Positions 1 to 8,695 are shown, counted from the first letter of the stretch. The stretch is DNA of 64,000 nucleotides from Cognaticolwellia beringensis (GCF_002076895.1 NZ_CP020465.1:372001-436000), one strand, 5' to 3'. The notes: generated by a model not told the origin, from the sequence alone. A program made the numbers and translations.

Positions 1-343
1 TGAAGATTTAGACGAGCAAATAGCACTGAGTGTTGATGGCATACAAAACTTTTTCGTCGGTAGTGATGATGAACCTGGTTTTGCCGCATCATTCCAAACC
101 TTAACTGAGTATTATACCAAGTCAGGCGGTTTGATTGAGGGACGAATTGATAGCAAAAATGATCAATTATCCAAACTTGATGACGAACGCCTAGCTTTTA
201 GTCGGCGCATAGACTCTTTAGAAGCTCGCTTGTTTTCACAATATAACGCCATGGATTTATTAGTATCTAACTTGAATTCTACTAGTAGTTATTTACAGCA
301 ACAGCTTGATAATATGCCAGGTGTGGTTAGAGACTCTAGCTAA
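1..343 (+). CDS. fliD: Flagellar filament cap protein FliD, C-terminal fragment
   Basis: Only the last 113 residues are present, read from base 2 and ending at TAA 341-343; the gene starts upstream of the window. FliD forms the cap at the filament tip under which flagellin folds. The visible part contains a typical FliD C-terminus: a segment with a Y-Y-T-K-S-G-G-L run, then a heptad-rich helix (SKNDQLSKLDDERLAF, RRIDSLEARL) ending in a short tail after a YLQQQLDNM segment. That coiled coil is the region where FliD subunits and the hook end are known to pack. A terminator-like hairpin follows. The assignment rests on this C-terminal pattern plus the fliS-like gene next door, so it is good but not certain. 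Confidence 0.85.
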   Translation, partial: EDLDEQIALSVDGIQNFFVGSDDEPGFAASFQTLTEYYTKSGGLIEGRIDSKNDQLSKLDDERLAFSRRIDSLEARLFSQYNAMDLLVSNLNSTSSYLQQQLDNMPGVVRDSS

Positions 344-394
344 TTATCGATAGAGTATTACTTTAAGTAATTTAAAAATTATTTTCTAAACAGC

Positions 395-434
395 AAAAAG
401 TCGTTTTAACTGTAAAGTTTATACGGCTTTTTTT
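395..434 (+). terminator. Rho-independent terminator after fliD
   Basis: Arms AAAAAGTCGT (395-404) and ACGGCTTTTTTT (423-434) pair with one G-T wobble, and an inner AACT/AGTT hairpin fills the loop. The 3' arm ends in a T run. It lies 50 bases after the fliD stop and before the oppositely oriented fliT-like gene. Confidence 0.6.
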
Positions 435-572
435 ATGGCTACGTTTTATGGCGACGTAATAATAATTGATATTCAGCTCTGCTTATTTAATCTTAGTATT
501 TAACAGAAAAAAGCAAACAATTGGAAGATGGTCAGTGTTAAGTGTTATTAACCGTAGGGTTTGTTGAATAAC

Positions 573-941
573 TTACAGTTTTTGGTAAAGATTAATAGCT
601 TTTCTATTTTTCTTTAATGTTAAGATTTTAGACTTTGCTGAATTTTGAGTACGGTTTACTTTTTCGACAAGTTGGTTGTCGAGTGCCGATATAGCTAGGA
701 GCTTTGTATGATGTATTTGCAATTCTTCGCTGCTGAAGCCTTCAAATAGTTGGTGAATTTTATCTTCTCTAATCACCATTAATTTTAGCAGCTTGGTTGT
801 GTTGGCTGAGCTTTTATCATCTTGCTCGGCTGACTCAGCTACCTGCCTTTCACGTTCTGTATTTAACGCATCTAAAAGCTTTAACAACATTTCAGATACG
901 TCGATCACATTGTCTATAATTTCAATAGCGCTTAAGGCCAC
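573..941 (-). CDS. FliT/FlaI-like flagellar chaperone (putative)
   Basis: 122-residue, highly charged and helical protein. The start is GTG at 939-941, overlapping the fliS stop by one base (TAGTG), so the two are probably translationally coupled. Size, position immediately after fliS and lack of any membrane segment suggest a FliT (FlaI in Vibrio) type export chaperone, which in other bacteria binds FliD and keeps it export-competent. No diagnostic motif can be read: the sequence is dominated by Lys, Glu and Leu helices (MLLKLLDALNTERERQ; EDKIHQLFEGFSSEEL). The call is therefore from context and general character. It could also be an unrelated small flagellar accessory protein. Confidence 0.5.
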   Translation of the reverse strand: MALSAIEIIDNVIDVSEMLLKLLDALNTERERQVAESAEQDDKSSANTTKLLKLMVIREDKIHQLFEGFSSEELQIHHTKLLAISALDNQLVEKVNRTQNSAKSKILTLKKNRKAINLYQKL

Positions 942-1339
942 TAGAAGCTGACCTTGTCTTGACTTTCAAGCGGAATATCACTCCAGCCTGACTTGATAGG
1001 AATTAATACTTGTGCGACTTCGTTGAGTTTATCAATATCATTACTTGCGCTGGCTGCTAGTAATTCTTGTGAGCAAAAAGCATAGATAGACGCTAAGTTA
1101 TTGGATATTTCACCACCTTGCTCAAAATCAAGTGATGCTTCTAAAACACCAATAATAGCGATAGCATTTGATAACTCAGTACCTTTTTTGGCGTAATTTT
1201 TTTGTGTAATCGCGCCTTTTGCTGTGGCAATGTTATCAAGCAACTTTTGAAATAACATCGCAACCAACTGATAAGGTGAAGCTTCTTGAGCTGCACTCTT
1301 GTTAACTTGTTGATATTTTTTTAATGACGCGTGAGTCAT
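941..1339 (-). CDS. fliS: Flagellin export chaperone FliS
   Basis: 132 residues, the normal FliS length. FliS binds the C-terminal disordered region of flagellin in the cytosol and prevents premature polymerisation. The family pattern is visible: N-terminal KKYQQVNKSAAQEASPYQLVAMLFQKLLDNI, where the Y-Q and P-x-x-L-V-x-M-L-F elements form the first helix, then KGTELSNAIAIIGVLEASLDFEQGGEISNNLASIYAF. The start is supported by GGAG about 8 bases upstream. It lies in a minus-strand block with the fliT-like gene downstream and a small unknown gene upstream. This orientation is opposite to both fliD and flrA. Confidence 0.9.
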   Translation of the reverse strand: MTHASLKKYQQVNKSAAQEASPYQLVAMLFQKLLDNIATAKGAITQKNYAKKGTELSNAIAIIGVLEASLDFEQGGEISNNLASIYAFCSQELLAASASNDIDKLNEVAQVLIPIKSGWSDIPLESQDKVSF

Positions 1340-1412
1340 AGATATCTCCAGTTTTAATACAATAACGTTATTATACTAAAATACACTAAATTTAAAAATT
1401 GAGTGCTATAAA

Positions 1413-1697
1413 TTACATTAAAGGTTTGTTATTGATTGTAACAGCAAACCCTTCACTTTTAGCTTTTTTGTAGGCTGCGGCCAACACTTCGTGCTCAATA
1501 TGGCTTGGGTCTTCAACAACGCCATTATTGATAACTTCAATATTATCCCAACCACGAGTGACTAAGTAGTCTTCTATTTGTGCAAGCTGATCTTCAAGCG
1601 GCATATTTAATGAGAACATATTGAACTCGTATCTGTCACCTTTATTAAAACTGTTGCTGTTGCTCATTAGCTCAGCAGTACCGTTGATAATTAACAT
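1413..1697 (-). CDS. Hypothetical protein heading the fliS block
   Basis: 94 residues, family not recognised. The sequence is acidic and soluble with no signal peptide or membrane segment. The middle (PLEDQLAQIEDYLVTRGWDN) looks like an amphipathic helix and the end (AAAYKKAKSEGFAVTINNKP) like helix plus strand. AGGAAG stands before the ATG at 1695-1697. A sigma-54-type promoter pattern on the minus strand (1756-1769) points at it, and fliS follows 73 bases downstream, so it is probably co-regulated with flagellar genes. A shorter product from an internal ATG (MSNSNS) is possible. Function unknown. Confidence 0.6.
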   Translation of the reverse strand: MLIINGTAELMSNSNSFNKGDRYEFNMFSLNMPLEDQLAQIEDYLVTRGWDNIEVINNGVVEDPSHIEHEVLAAAYKKAKSEGFAVTINNKPLM

Positions 1698-2185
1698 GGG
1701 ATCTTCCTATTAAAATTTAATTTAGCTTTAATGCAAGCATAGTGGATATTGGTAAGCTTATTTCATGCCACTTTTGAACTAACTGTAATAATTATCAGTA
1801 TTTTGCTGAAATATAAAGAATTATCTACCTGTCTAAATACCAACTTTACTCAGATATATATTATTTAAAGCGCATTGCTAAATTTTTGACATAGATTAAA
1901 GCGTTAACAATTGGCTTGTTGGTGTGATATTTCTCGTGGGTAAGCCATTTTTCTATGCTTCTTATATATCGGCAGGTTTTATTATTGCTTTAACTGACAA
2001 TAAAATGACATGGGAGCGTCAATTTATTGTTGATTAATCGCAACAGCAAGTTAATAATAGAGAAAAGGTATAATAATAAATGATTTGTCATTGCGATTCG
2101 CAGTTAAGTAGCAGTTAAGTAGCAATAACGCAGTAATGACAAAGCAATAACAGAAAATACAGTGACAAAAATGCAAGGGCATAAT
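1698..2185. other. Divergent intergenic region before flrA
   Basis: About 490 bases between the minus-strand fliS block and flrA. It holds the minus-strand sigma-54 pattern at 1756-1769 and an 11-bp direct repeat (CAGTTAAGTAG twice, 2101-2122). No clear sigma-70 promoter for flrA could be fixed by eye, and I see no further gene. Confidence 0.6.
1754..1771 (-). promoter_or_regulatory. Sigma-54 promoter candidate for the fliS block
   Basis: On the minus strand the sequence reads GTGGCATGAAATAAGCT. GG and GC are separated by exactly ten bases (GC complement at 1756-1757, GG complement at 1768-1769). The -24 element TGGCAT is good, while the -12 AAGCT departs from TTGCW. It sits about 60 bases before the ATG at 1697. 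Confidence 0.5.
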
Positions 2186-3664
2186 ATGCAAGGGCAAAAA
2201 CATATTCTAGTCGTCGATAACGACGCTGCAAGACGCCATCAAATAGAAACCGTTTTAGCCTTTGTGGGTGAACATTTTCATGTTTTTCCGGAAGATGAAA
2301 TTGATAAACATTTAACTGCCATCCCTAATATTCTTAATATTATTTTATGCGGTGACATTTCCCCAAAGTTACAAAATGTTATTAAATCAAACCCAAAATA
2401 CCCATTTATCTATCACGACGTTATTGATAAAAAGCAGCTTAATGGTTACGTCAATGTTATTGGTGAATTAACTACACCGCTAAATTATGCGCAATTAACA
2501 GAGCTAGTGCATCATAGTCATCAATATCACAATAACCTGCCGTCAAAACGTAGCGCAAGTAGTCCTAGTTCATTATTTCGCTCTTTAGTGGGTACGAGCG
2601 AGCCTATGCAGCAAGTACGGTTTTTAATTGAACAAGTTGCTTGTACCTCGGCTAATGTACTTATATTAGGTGAATCAGGTACTGGTAAAGAAGTTGTTGC
2701 ACGAAATATTCATGATCTATCCGACAGAAGCAAAGGGCCCTTTGTACCAGTTAACTGTGGTGCTATTCCTGCTGAGTTGCTAGAAAGTGAATTGTTTGGT
2801 CACGAAAAAGGCGCTTTTACTGGTGCTATTTCTACACGAAAAGGCCGCTTTGAAATGGCGGAAGGTGGCACGCTATTTCTTGATGAAATTGGTGATATGC
2901 CACAACCCATGCAAGTAAAATTATTACGTGTATTACAAGAGCGAACATTTGAACGTGTGGGCGGTGCTAAAAGCTTAAAAGCTGATGTACGCATTGTTGC
3001 GGCAACGCATCAGCACTTAGAAGATATGATTAAAACTAACCATTTTCGTGAAGATCTTTATTATCGATTAAATGTTTTTCCTATTGAAACTCCTTCACTT
3101 AGAGAGCGAAAAGAAGATATTCCGCTCTTGCTGAAAGAGCTTATTTCAAGATTTTCAGCCGAACAAGGACAATCGGTACGCTTTACTGATAAGGCCATTG
3201 AGTCGCTTAAAGAACACCCTTGGGCTGGTAATGTGCGAGAACTGTCTAATTTAATTGAGCGCATGATTATTATGTATGGTGAACAAGTGGTTAATGTTGG
3301 GCAACTACCATTGAAGTACCGCCACCTAGACGTAGATGACTATCAACCGGAATATCCTGAAGAACTGCAAGAGCGTGAAGCGATTAACGAACTTTTCTCT
3401 GGTTTTGATTATGACGACGAAGACGATGATACAGACGAAACAAATACTGAAGATACGACCGCAGTAAATGGAAAAACAGTCGATGTCCTTCCAAACGACG
3501 GCTTGAACTTAAAAGAGTATTTAGCTGAGCTAGAAATTTCATTGATCAAGCAAGCATTAGATAAAAATGAATGGGTTGTTGCACGTTCTGCTGAGCTTTT
3601 AGATATGCGCCGAACCACGTTAGTGGAAAAAATGCGTAAATATAATCTCCAAAAAGTAAGCTAA
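2186..3664 (+). CDS. flrA: Sigma-54-dependent flagellar master regulator FlrA (FleQ type)
   Basis: Top-level activator of polar flagellar genes working with RpoN. The N-terminal ~115 residues are a receiver-like FleQ domain with a degenerate acidic site (VVDND). The AAA+ domain covers roughly residues 130-365 with Walker A GESGTGKE, the sigma-54 contact loop GAFTGA and Walker [12 protein letters not shown]. The C-terminal Fis-type helix-turn-helix ends in [22 protein letters not shown] long acidic linker ([16 protein letters not shown]) precedes the HTH and is unusually Asp-rich. I chose ATG 2186 (492 residues) because AAGGG lies six bases before it. Earlier in-frame starts at 2162 (GTG) and 2171 (ATG) lack a ribosome site; a small duplication, ATGCAAGGGC, creates the alternatives. 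Confidence 0.9.
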   Translation: MQGQKHILVVDNDAARRHQIETVLAFVGEHFHVFPEDEIDKHLTAIPNILNIILCGDISPKLQNVIKSNPKYPFIYHDVIDKKQLNGYVNVIGELTTPLNYAQLTELVHHSHQYHNNLPSKRSASSPSSLFRSLVGTSEPMQQVRFLIEQVACTSANVLILGESGTGKEVVARNIHDLSDRSKGPFVPVNCGAIPAELLESELFGHEKGAFTGAISTRKGRFEMAEGGTLFLDEIGDMPQPMQVKLLRVLQERTFERVGGAKSLKADVRIVAATHQHLEDMIKTNHFREDLYYRLNVFPIETPSLRERKEDIPLLLKELISRFSAEQGQSVRFTDKAIESLKEHPWAGNVRELSNLIERMIIMYGEQVVNVGQLPLKYRHLDVDDYQPEYPEELQEREAINELFSGFDYDDEDDDTDETNTEDTTAVNGKTVDVLPNDGLNLKEYLAELEISLIKQALDKNEWVVARSAELLDMRRTTLVEKMRKYNLQKVS

Positions 3665-4283
3665 TAAGCTCAAGGGTACAAACTATAATATAATCGTCCA
3701 GCTCACGACTGACGGACTGAAGTCCGACCTACAAAATAGTTGCCAATACTGTATGTCACCCGTCAGCCCTATGTAGGTTGAACTTTAGTCCATCAGGCAA
3801 AATATAATTTAATATTATTAGTATAAATATTGATTTAAAAGATAATATTTCACTGTAGGTATTGGTTAACGCCTAATATTAATCGTTAGCTACACGGTTG
3901 ACGGACTGAAGTCCGACCTACAAAATACTTGCCAATACTGTATGTCACCCGCCAGCCCTATGTAGGTTGAACTTTAGTCCATCAGGCAAAATATAATTTA
4001 ATATTATTAGTATAAATATTGATTTAAAAGATAATATTTCACTGTAGGTATTGGTTAACGCCTAATATTAATCGTTAGCTACACGGTTGACGGATTGAAG
4101 TCCGACCTACAAAATAGTTGCCAATACAGTATGTCACCCGCCAGCCCTATGTAGGTTGGACTTTAGTCCATCAAGGCACATGACAACATTAACCCACCTA
4201 AAACGACGGCATAAATGCCGACCTACAAAACATACATCAAATTCTACTGTGGAGCTTGCTGGTTTTGTAGGTTGGGCTTTAGC
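3665..4283. repeat. 189-bp tandem repeat containing REP palindromes
   Basis: A 189-bp unit is repeated nearly three times: the marker GACGGACTGAAGTCCGACC starts at 3711 and 3900, and a variant with one change starts at 4089. Each unit carries one minus-oriented REP (3711-3732, 3900-3921, 4089-4110) and one plus-oriented REP (3773-3794, 3962-3983, 4151-4172). The first two plus copies have a stem mismatch (TTGAAC). Further REPs lie at 4205-4226 and 4267-4284, the last one cut by the IS element. No gene is seen here. Confidence 0.9.
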
Positions 4284-5573
4284 CTGAGAGATCCCCACAA
4301 GTTTCTCAATATAAACTTTCATGAATCAGTGCCTTCATTGCACTGATTATCATCTTATCCGATATATAATACCGCTTATGTTGTAGGATCCTTAGCGCTA
4401 AATACCCATAAGATAGCACACGCTTAGTTTTCACCGAGTTTGCTTGGAATTGCCGATGATAGCCTGCTGATTCCGCTGCCTTGCCTACACAATATAGATA
4501 AAATTGAACCATCATACTTAACAGTAAAATAACCTGCAGCCTTTCTACTGAACGGCTTAAACTACGAGACAAGCCTAAGCCATAGTATTCATTTTTACAG
4601 TCTCTAAAGGATTCTTCAATGGCCATTCTTCGTTTATACATATTCACTAAATGCTGCGGTTTAAATGTATTTCTAGGTAAATTAGATACTAAGAACCAAG
4701 GCTCTTTAGCTGACTTTGAACTCTTTATATTGGTTTTACATTTTGTGGTTACGCCCTTTCGATTAAGCTTATGGCGATACATCTTTCGTCCTTTGAATAA
4801 GACACCACGACAAACAAATTGATGAGCCTTTGATAAGATTACGCCTTTGAGCTCACTTGCTATAGAGAGCGCAAGATGGTGACATTTGCTCACATAATGC
4901 CAATCGCTTTCACCTTGACGTTGGCATTTTACAGTGCCTCTTGTCCTTGCAAGCCAGTACCATTGCTGAGCCTCGATCGCTTTAAACCACGGGATTTTAA
5001 AGCCCGCATCCGTGCATATAATAGGCTGAATATCTTCAGGTAATATCTTTTTTAAATTAGCAATGAAGTTCAAGTGTACTTGGTGGTTCGTGTGTTTACT
5101 TTCAGGATGAACTTCCTCATAGATCGTAACTGCACGTCCTCCAATAGAAATGGCGGCTCTGAGCATGACGAAGTTATAGTTGTAGACGGTGGACCAGTCC
5201 ACATGAATAAGTGGGTGGGGTGTCGTAATAAACAGCCGTGCAATGTCCTGGTAAAATGACTGCCTATTCTGATATAAAGGCTGACTCCCAAGCAGTCTAT
5301 CGATACGTTTTATCGCGTGTTTTTCTGATTTACCCTGCAAGCTAGCAGCGTGTCTTCCCATCGAGGTTAAGGTCAATGCCGCACCATTGATGAGACTATC
5401 AGCAGCAGTAAAAAGAGATTTTGTAATTCTAGGATCTAAAGTGTTTGAATCAAAGGTGAATAAGTCTGATAATGAAGGCATAGCGCTTGTATTTGGTATA
5501 TTTGTTTTTTGTGGTGATTAACATTTTACCAGATATCAAGCGCTTACTTCTTAAACTTGTGGGGATTCCTCAG
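4284..5573 (-). mobile_element. IS10-like insertion sequence (IS4 family), 1290 bp
   Basis: The ends are inverted repeats: left CTGAGAGATCCCCACAAG and, read on the other strand, right CTGAGGAATCCCCACAAG, differing at two positions and extending into GTTT/AAAC. The CTGAGAGATCCCC start matches the known IS10 end. The element is flanked by the direct repeat GGCTTTAGCC (4275-4284 and 5573-5582), which shares its outer bases with the IS tips, consistent with a 9-bp target duplication. The interrupted target is a REP palindrome (4267-4284 continuing at 5574-5586). Intact ends and an intact transposase suggest a fairly recent insertion. Confidence 0.93.
4306..5481 (-). CDS. IS4-family (IS10 group) DDE transposase
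   Basis: 391 residues, close to the 402 of IS10 transposase, with strong overall resemblance (KHAIKRIDRLLGS near the N-terminus; SAKEPWFLVSNLP late). Catalytic residues are visible: first Asp in HVDWS, second Asp in ICTDAGFKIPW, and Glu in the family signature Y-x2-R-x3-E-x6-K (YKRRMAIEESFRDCK). It catalyses cut-and-paste transposition through hairpin intermediates. The frame is open throughout, so it may be active. The start at 5481 lies about 90 bases inside the right end of the IS. Confidence 0.95.
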   Translation of the reverse strand: MPSLSDLFTFDSNTLDPRITKSLFTAADSLINGAALTLTSMGRHAASLQGKSEKHAIKRIDRLLGSQPLYQNRQSFYQDIARLFITTPHPLIHVDWSTVYNYNFVMLRAAISIGGRAVTIYEEVHPESKHTNHQVHLNFIANLKKILPEDIQPIICTDAGFKIPWFKAIEAQQWYWLARTRGTVKCQRQGESDWHYVSKCHHLALSIASELKGVILSKAHQFVCRGVLFKGRKMYRHKLNRKGVTTKCKTNIKSSKSAKEPWFLVSNLPRNTFKPQHLVNMYKRRMAIEESFRDCKNEYYGLGLSRSLSRSVERLQVILLLSMMVQFYLYCVGKAAESAGYHRQFQANSVKTKRVLSYGYLALRILQHKRYYISDKMIISAMKALIHESLY

Positions 5574-5706
5574 GCTTTAGCCCATCAAGTTAAATGAAAT
5601 TTAACCGTATCAATATAAAAATTACATTTCAGTGGCTATTAACCTACCGCATTAAGTGCTGATTAAGTGCTGATTAAGTAGTCGCGCGACTAATGCCGAT
5701 CTACAG

Positions 5707-5742
5707 TGTTCTCAACACGACACTTAAATCATGTTGAGAACA
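5707..5742. repeat. 11-bp perfect inverted repeat
   Basis: TGTTCTCAACA (5707-5717) and TGTTGAGAACA (5732-5742) form an 11-bp stem with a 14-base loop. A run of six Ts follows about 12 bases later, so it is not a textbook terminator; it may be an operator or an RNA hairpin. Confidence 0.6.
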
Positions 5743-5897
5743 ATAAACCTCCCTTTTTTAATAAAATGACAGCAACACGTAAATTCGCATTTTGTTAAGC
5801 TTATTTTTGTTTTATTTTGCTTCAGCCATTTTATTGACGACGAACTATTAGTCGAAATAATTAACTTTAACTACTGAATAATATAGCTTTAATTGGT

Positions 5898-5913
5898 TGG
5901 CATAATTCATGCT
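5898..5913 (+). promoter_or_regulatory. Sigma-54 promoter of flrBC
   Basis: TTGGCATAATTCATGCT: GG (5899-5900) and GC (5911-5912) are ten bases apart, and the -24 element TTGGCAT is near consensus. The -12 element contains the upstream in-frame ATG at 5909, which therefore cannot be the translation start. Activation by FlrA is the expected control. Confidence 0.75.
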
Positions 5914-5950
5914 TTGCTTGAGTGTACTTCTTTACTCGGGTGAAATTATT

Positions 5951-7153
5951 ATGGCACTTGCCTATTCGACATCGACCAACTCTTCTTCAGCCAACCCTGT
6001 GCTGAATCGTGTATTAACTTCTTTTGATGAGGTTAATTTAAAACGCGATCAACCAAATCGATTAGAAAGCGAAAATTACGCGGGTGAATTGGCGTTTTTA
6101 CGCCAACAAAATAAACAACTGCAGCATGTTATTGATGTCATGCCAACTGGGATGATCATGCTCGATGGCAACGGTATTGTGGTGAAAATGAATGACACCG
6201 CACAACACTTGCTTGATGAACCTATTTTAGGTCAGCCATGGTTTGATGTGATCAAACGTTCATTTAAACCCAGAGCAGATGACTGGCATGAGGTTTCTTT
6301 AAAAGATGGCCGTCGTGTCAAACTAGAAATTACTACGTTAGGTGGTCAGCCAGGACAGTTGATCATGATCACTGACTTAACTGAAACTCGACTTTTACAA
6401 GATAAGTTAGGCCAATTACAGCGACTATCGTCTTTAGGACGTATGGTGTCTAAATTAGCGCATCAAATTCGTACACCATTGTCTGCTGCGATGTTATATG
6501 GCGCAAATCTTCGTAACAAAAAGCTTAACGACGATGCGCGAATAAATTTCCAAGATAAATTAATGCTACGTTTGCATGACCTTGAGCAACAAGTTAACGA
6601 CATGCTGTTATTTGCAAAAAGTGGCAATAAAGCGGTGGTTGAATCCGTGAATGTTAATCAGCTTATTGAACAAGCAAAACAAGCGATTGAACCGCAAGTT
6701 AATCAAGCGGGTGCAAACGTTAATTTATACTTTTGCGAGCAAGACTGTGAAATCTTGGGCAATGTAAGTGCGTTAACTGGCGCAATTCATAACTTAATCC
6801 ACAATAGTTTATCGGTGATTAAAGCCGATGCTGTTATTGATATTAGTGCCTATTGCCAAAGTAACTATGCCTATATTAGTGTCCGTGACAATGGCCCAGG
6901 CATAAGTGCAGAGCTAGCCGATAAAATATTCGAACCTTTTTATACATCAAGAAGTCAAGGCACAGGTCTTGGCCTAGCGGTAGTTAAATCAGTCACTAAT
7001 GCCCACCAAGGTGAAGTTAGCTTGATAAGCCAACCAGGTGAAGGGGCACATTTTTGCATAAAAATACCGCTTCTGGTGGGAGAGAATTCGAACACAGAAA
7101 TTACTGAAAATGACGCATCTTTGTCTAAGGAGCTTAGCAATGAGCACAAGTAA
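5951..7153 (+). CDS. flrB: Flagellar sensor histidine kinase FlrB (FleS)
   Basis: 400-residue soluble two-component kinase that phosphorylates FlrC in the middle tier of the polar flagellar cascade. There is no membrane segment. A PAS-like domain follows a short coiled helix (LAFLRQQNKQLQHVIDVMPTGMIMLDGNG). The dimerisation domain carries the phospho-accepting His in LAHQIRTPLSAAMLYG. The ATPase domain has the N box (IHNLIHNSL), DNGPG and GTGLGLAVV. The start was placed at ATG 5951 because GGGTGA stands eight bases before it and the alternative at 5909 lies inside the sigma-54 promoter. It overlaps flrC by 14 bases. Confidence 0.93.
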   Translation: MALAYSTSTNSSSANPVLNRVLTSFDEVNLKRDQPNRLESENYAGELAFLRQQNKQLQHVIDVMPTGMIMLDGNGIVVKMNDTAQHLLDEPILGQPWFDVIKRSFKPRADDWHEVSLKDGRRVKLEITTLGGQPGQLIMITDLTETRLLQDKLGQLQRLSSLGRMVSKLAHQIRTPLSAAMLYGANLRNKKLNDDARINFQDKLMLRLHDLEQQVNDMLLFAKSGNKAVVESVNVNQLIEQAKQAIEPQVNQAGANVNLYFCEQDCEILGNVSALTGAIHNLIHNSLSVIKADAVIDISAYCQSNYAYISVRDNGPGISAELADKIFEPFYTSRSQGTGLGLAVVKSVTNAHQGEVSLISQPGEGAHFCIKIPLLVGENSNTEITENDASLSKELSNEHK

Positions 7154-8480
7154 AATTATGGTTGTTGAAGACGATGCAGGACTTAGAGAAGCACTCGTTG
7201 ATACTTTACTGTTAGCTGGCTATCAATGTTTAGCAGTAGACTCAGGCGAAGACGCGCTGATAAAACTCAAATCGCATGCTGTCGACTTAGTGGTTAGCGA
7301 TGTACAAATGGGTGGTATGTCTGGACTATCGTTGTTAAAAAGTATTCGTAGTAATTATCCAAAACTACCGGTATTGATCATGACAGCGTACGGCACCATT
7401 GATGACGCTGTACAAGCTATGCGCGACGGTGCCTGTAATTATATGGCGAAACCTTTTGCGCCAGAAGTGTTATTAAATATGGTGAGTCAGTATGTTCCAC
7501 TACAAGCAAATGACGGTTGTGATCCCGTCGTGGCAGACGCTCAAAGTCTTGAGTTACTTAAACTAGCCAAAAAAGTGGCCAATACTGAAGCTTCTGTGAT
7601 GGTTTTAGGGCCAAGTGGCTCAGGTAAAGAAGTGCTAGCTCAATATATTCACAATTACTCGCCACGAAGCCAAGCGCCTTTTGTCGCTATTAATTGTGCA
7701 GCTATTCCTGAAAATATGCTTGAAGCAACTTTATTTGGTTATGAAAAAGGTGCCTTTACGGGCGCAATTCAAGCCAGCCCAGGTAAGTTTGAACAAGCAC
7801 AAGGCGGTACCATTTTACTTGATGAAATTACCGAAATGGATTTAGGTTTACAAGCAAAAATTCTGCGGGTGCTACAAGAACGAGAAGTAGAACGCATCGG
7901 TGGACGTAAAACGATTAACTTAGATGTTAGGGTCATTGCTACTAGTAACCGCGATCTAAAAGATGCTGTACAAGAAGGCATTTTTAGAGAAGATTTATAC
8001 TATCGTCTCAATGTATTCCCATTAACGTGGTTGCCACTTAATGAACGTCGAGATGATATTCTGCCACTGGCTACACATCTAATTTCGCGCATTTGTCAAA
8101 AAGATGGCAATGTTATTCCTGAATTCACCGTTGCTGCGCGCAGTAAATTATTGGCTTACGACTGGCCTGGTAATGTGCGTGAATTAGATAACGTTATTCA
8201 GCGAGCGTTAATTCTACAAAGCGATCGTTGTATCGATGCGAATGATTTATTAATTGATAATTTCGAAACGCCTCAGGTAAAAAGTGAGTCAGTTGACTCA
8301 GCCAAAGCTGACAAACTAGGCAGTGAACTTAAATTGCAAGAACATCAAATAATATTAGATACCTTGCATGCTTGTCGAGGCAGTCGCAAAGATGTGGCTG
8401 AGCGTCTAGGGATCAGTCCACGCACCTTACGTTATAAAATTGCTCGAATGCGAGATAGTGGTATACAAATTCCAATTTAA
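7140..8480 (+). CDS. flrC: Sigma-54-dependent response regulator FlrC (FleR)
   Basis: 446 residues. The N-terminal receiver has acidic pocket VVEDD and phospho-accepting Asp in VVSDVQMGG. The AAA+ domain has Walker A GPSGSGKE, GAFTGA and Walker B GGTILLDEITE. The Fis-type HTH at the end reads DVAERLGISPRTLRYKIARMR. Phosphorylated by FlrB, it drives sigma-54 transcription of basal body and hook genes. ATG 7140 has AAGGAG at ideal distance; an upstream in-frame ATG at 7110 lacks this and would run deep into flrB. A strong terminator follows, so flrBC is a separate unit from fliE. Confidence 0.94.
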   Translation: MSTSKIMVVEDDAGLREALVDTLLLAGYQCLAVDSGEDALIKLKSHAVDLVVSDVQMGGMSGLSLLKSIRSNYPKLPVLIMTAYGTIDDAVQAMRDGACNYMAKPFAPEVLLNMVSQYVPLQANDGCDPVVADAQSLELLKLAKKVANTEASVMVLGPSGSGKEVLAQYIHNYSPRSQAPFVAINCAAIPENMLEATLFGYEKGAFTGAIQASPGKFEQAQGGTILLDEITEMDLGLQAKILRVLQEREVERIGGRKTINLDVRVIATSNRDLKDAVQEGIFREDLYYRLNVFPLTWLPLNERRDDILPLATHLISRICQKDGNVIPEFTVAARSKLLAYDWPGNVRELDNVIQRALILQSDRCIDANDLLIDNFETPQVKSESVDSAKADKLGSELKLQEHQIILDTLHACRGSRKDVAERLGISPRTLRYKIARMRDSGIQIPI

Positions 8481-8505
8481 ATCATTGAAAATTGATTTAA
8501 ACTAT

Positions 8506-8536
8506 AAAAAACGACGTTATTCACGTCGTTTTTTTT
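8506..8536 (+). terminator. Rho-independent terminator of flrBC
   Basis: Stem ACGACGT (8511-8517) and ACGTCGT (8523-8529), loop of five, preceded by five As and followed by seven Ts. Confidence 0.88.
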
Positions 8537-8627
8537 GTTTGTACTTTGTTGCTTTCTATTTGATTTTATGTGATTTATTTTATATTTTAAACTGAAAGTA
8601 TGGCGGCGTTTATTAATATTTATTAGC

Positions 8628-8644
8628 TTGGCACTATGCTTGCT
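8628..8644 (+). promoter_or_regulatory. Sigma-54 promoter of the fliE operon
   Basis: TTGGCACTATGCTTGCT matches the -24/-12 consensus (TTGGCAC, five bases, TTGCW) without mismatch. It lies 52 bases before fliE and probably answers to FlrC. Confidence 0.92.
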
Positions 8645-8695
8645 TTAACCATAGGTAATAGTAAGTAACAAGAAATTGACGCAAGCGAGATAGCC

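Larger units (their letters stand above)
5574..5950. other. Intergenic region between IS10-like element and flrB
   Basis: It begins with the second half of the REP split by the IS (5574-5586). An 11-bp tandem repeat (ATTAAGTGCTG) lies near 5651-5672, a degenerate REP ends at 5704, a perfect 11-bp inverted repeat is at 5707-5742, and the flrB sigma-54 promoter is near 5898-5913. No gene is seen. Confidence 0.7.

Noticed and set aside
5909..5950. N-terminal extension of FlrB
   Set aside because: The extension start lies in the sigma-54 -12 element and is likely upstream of the transcript start.
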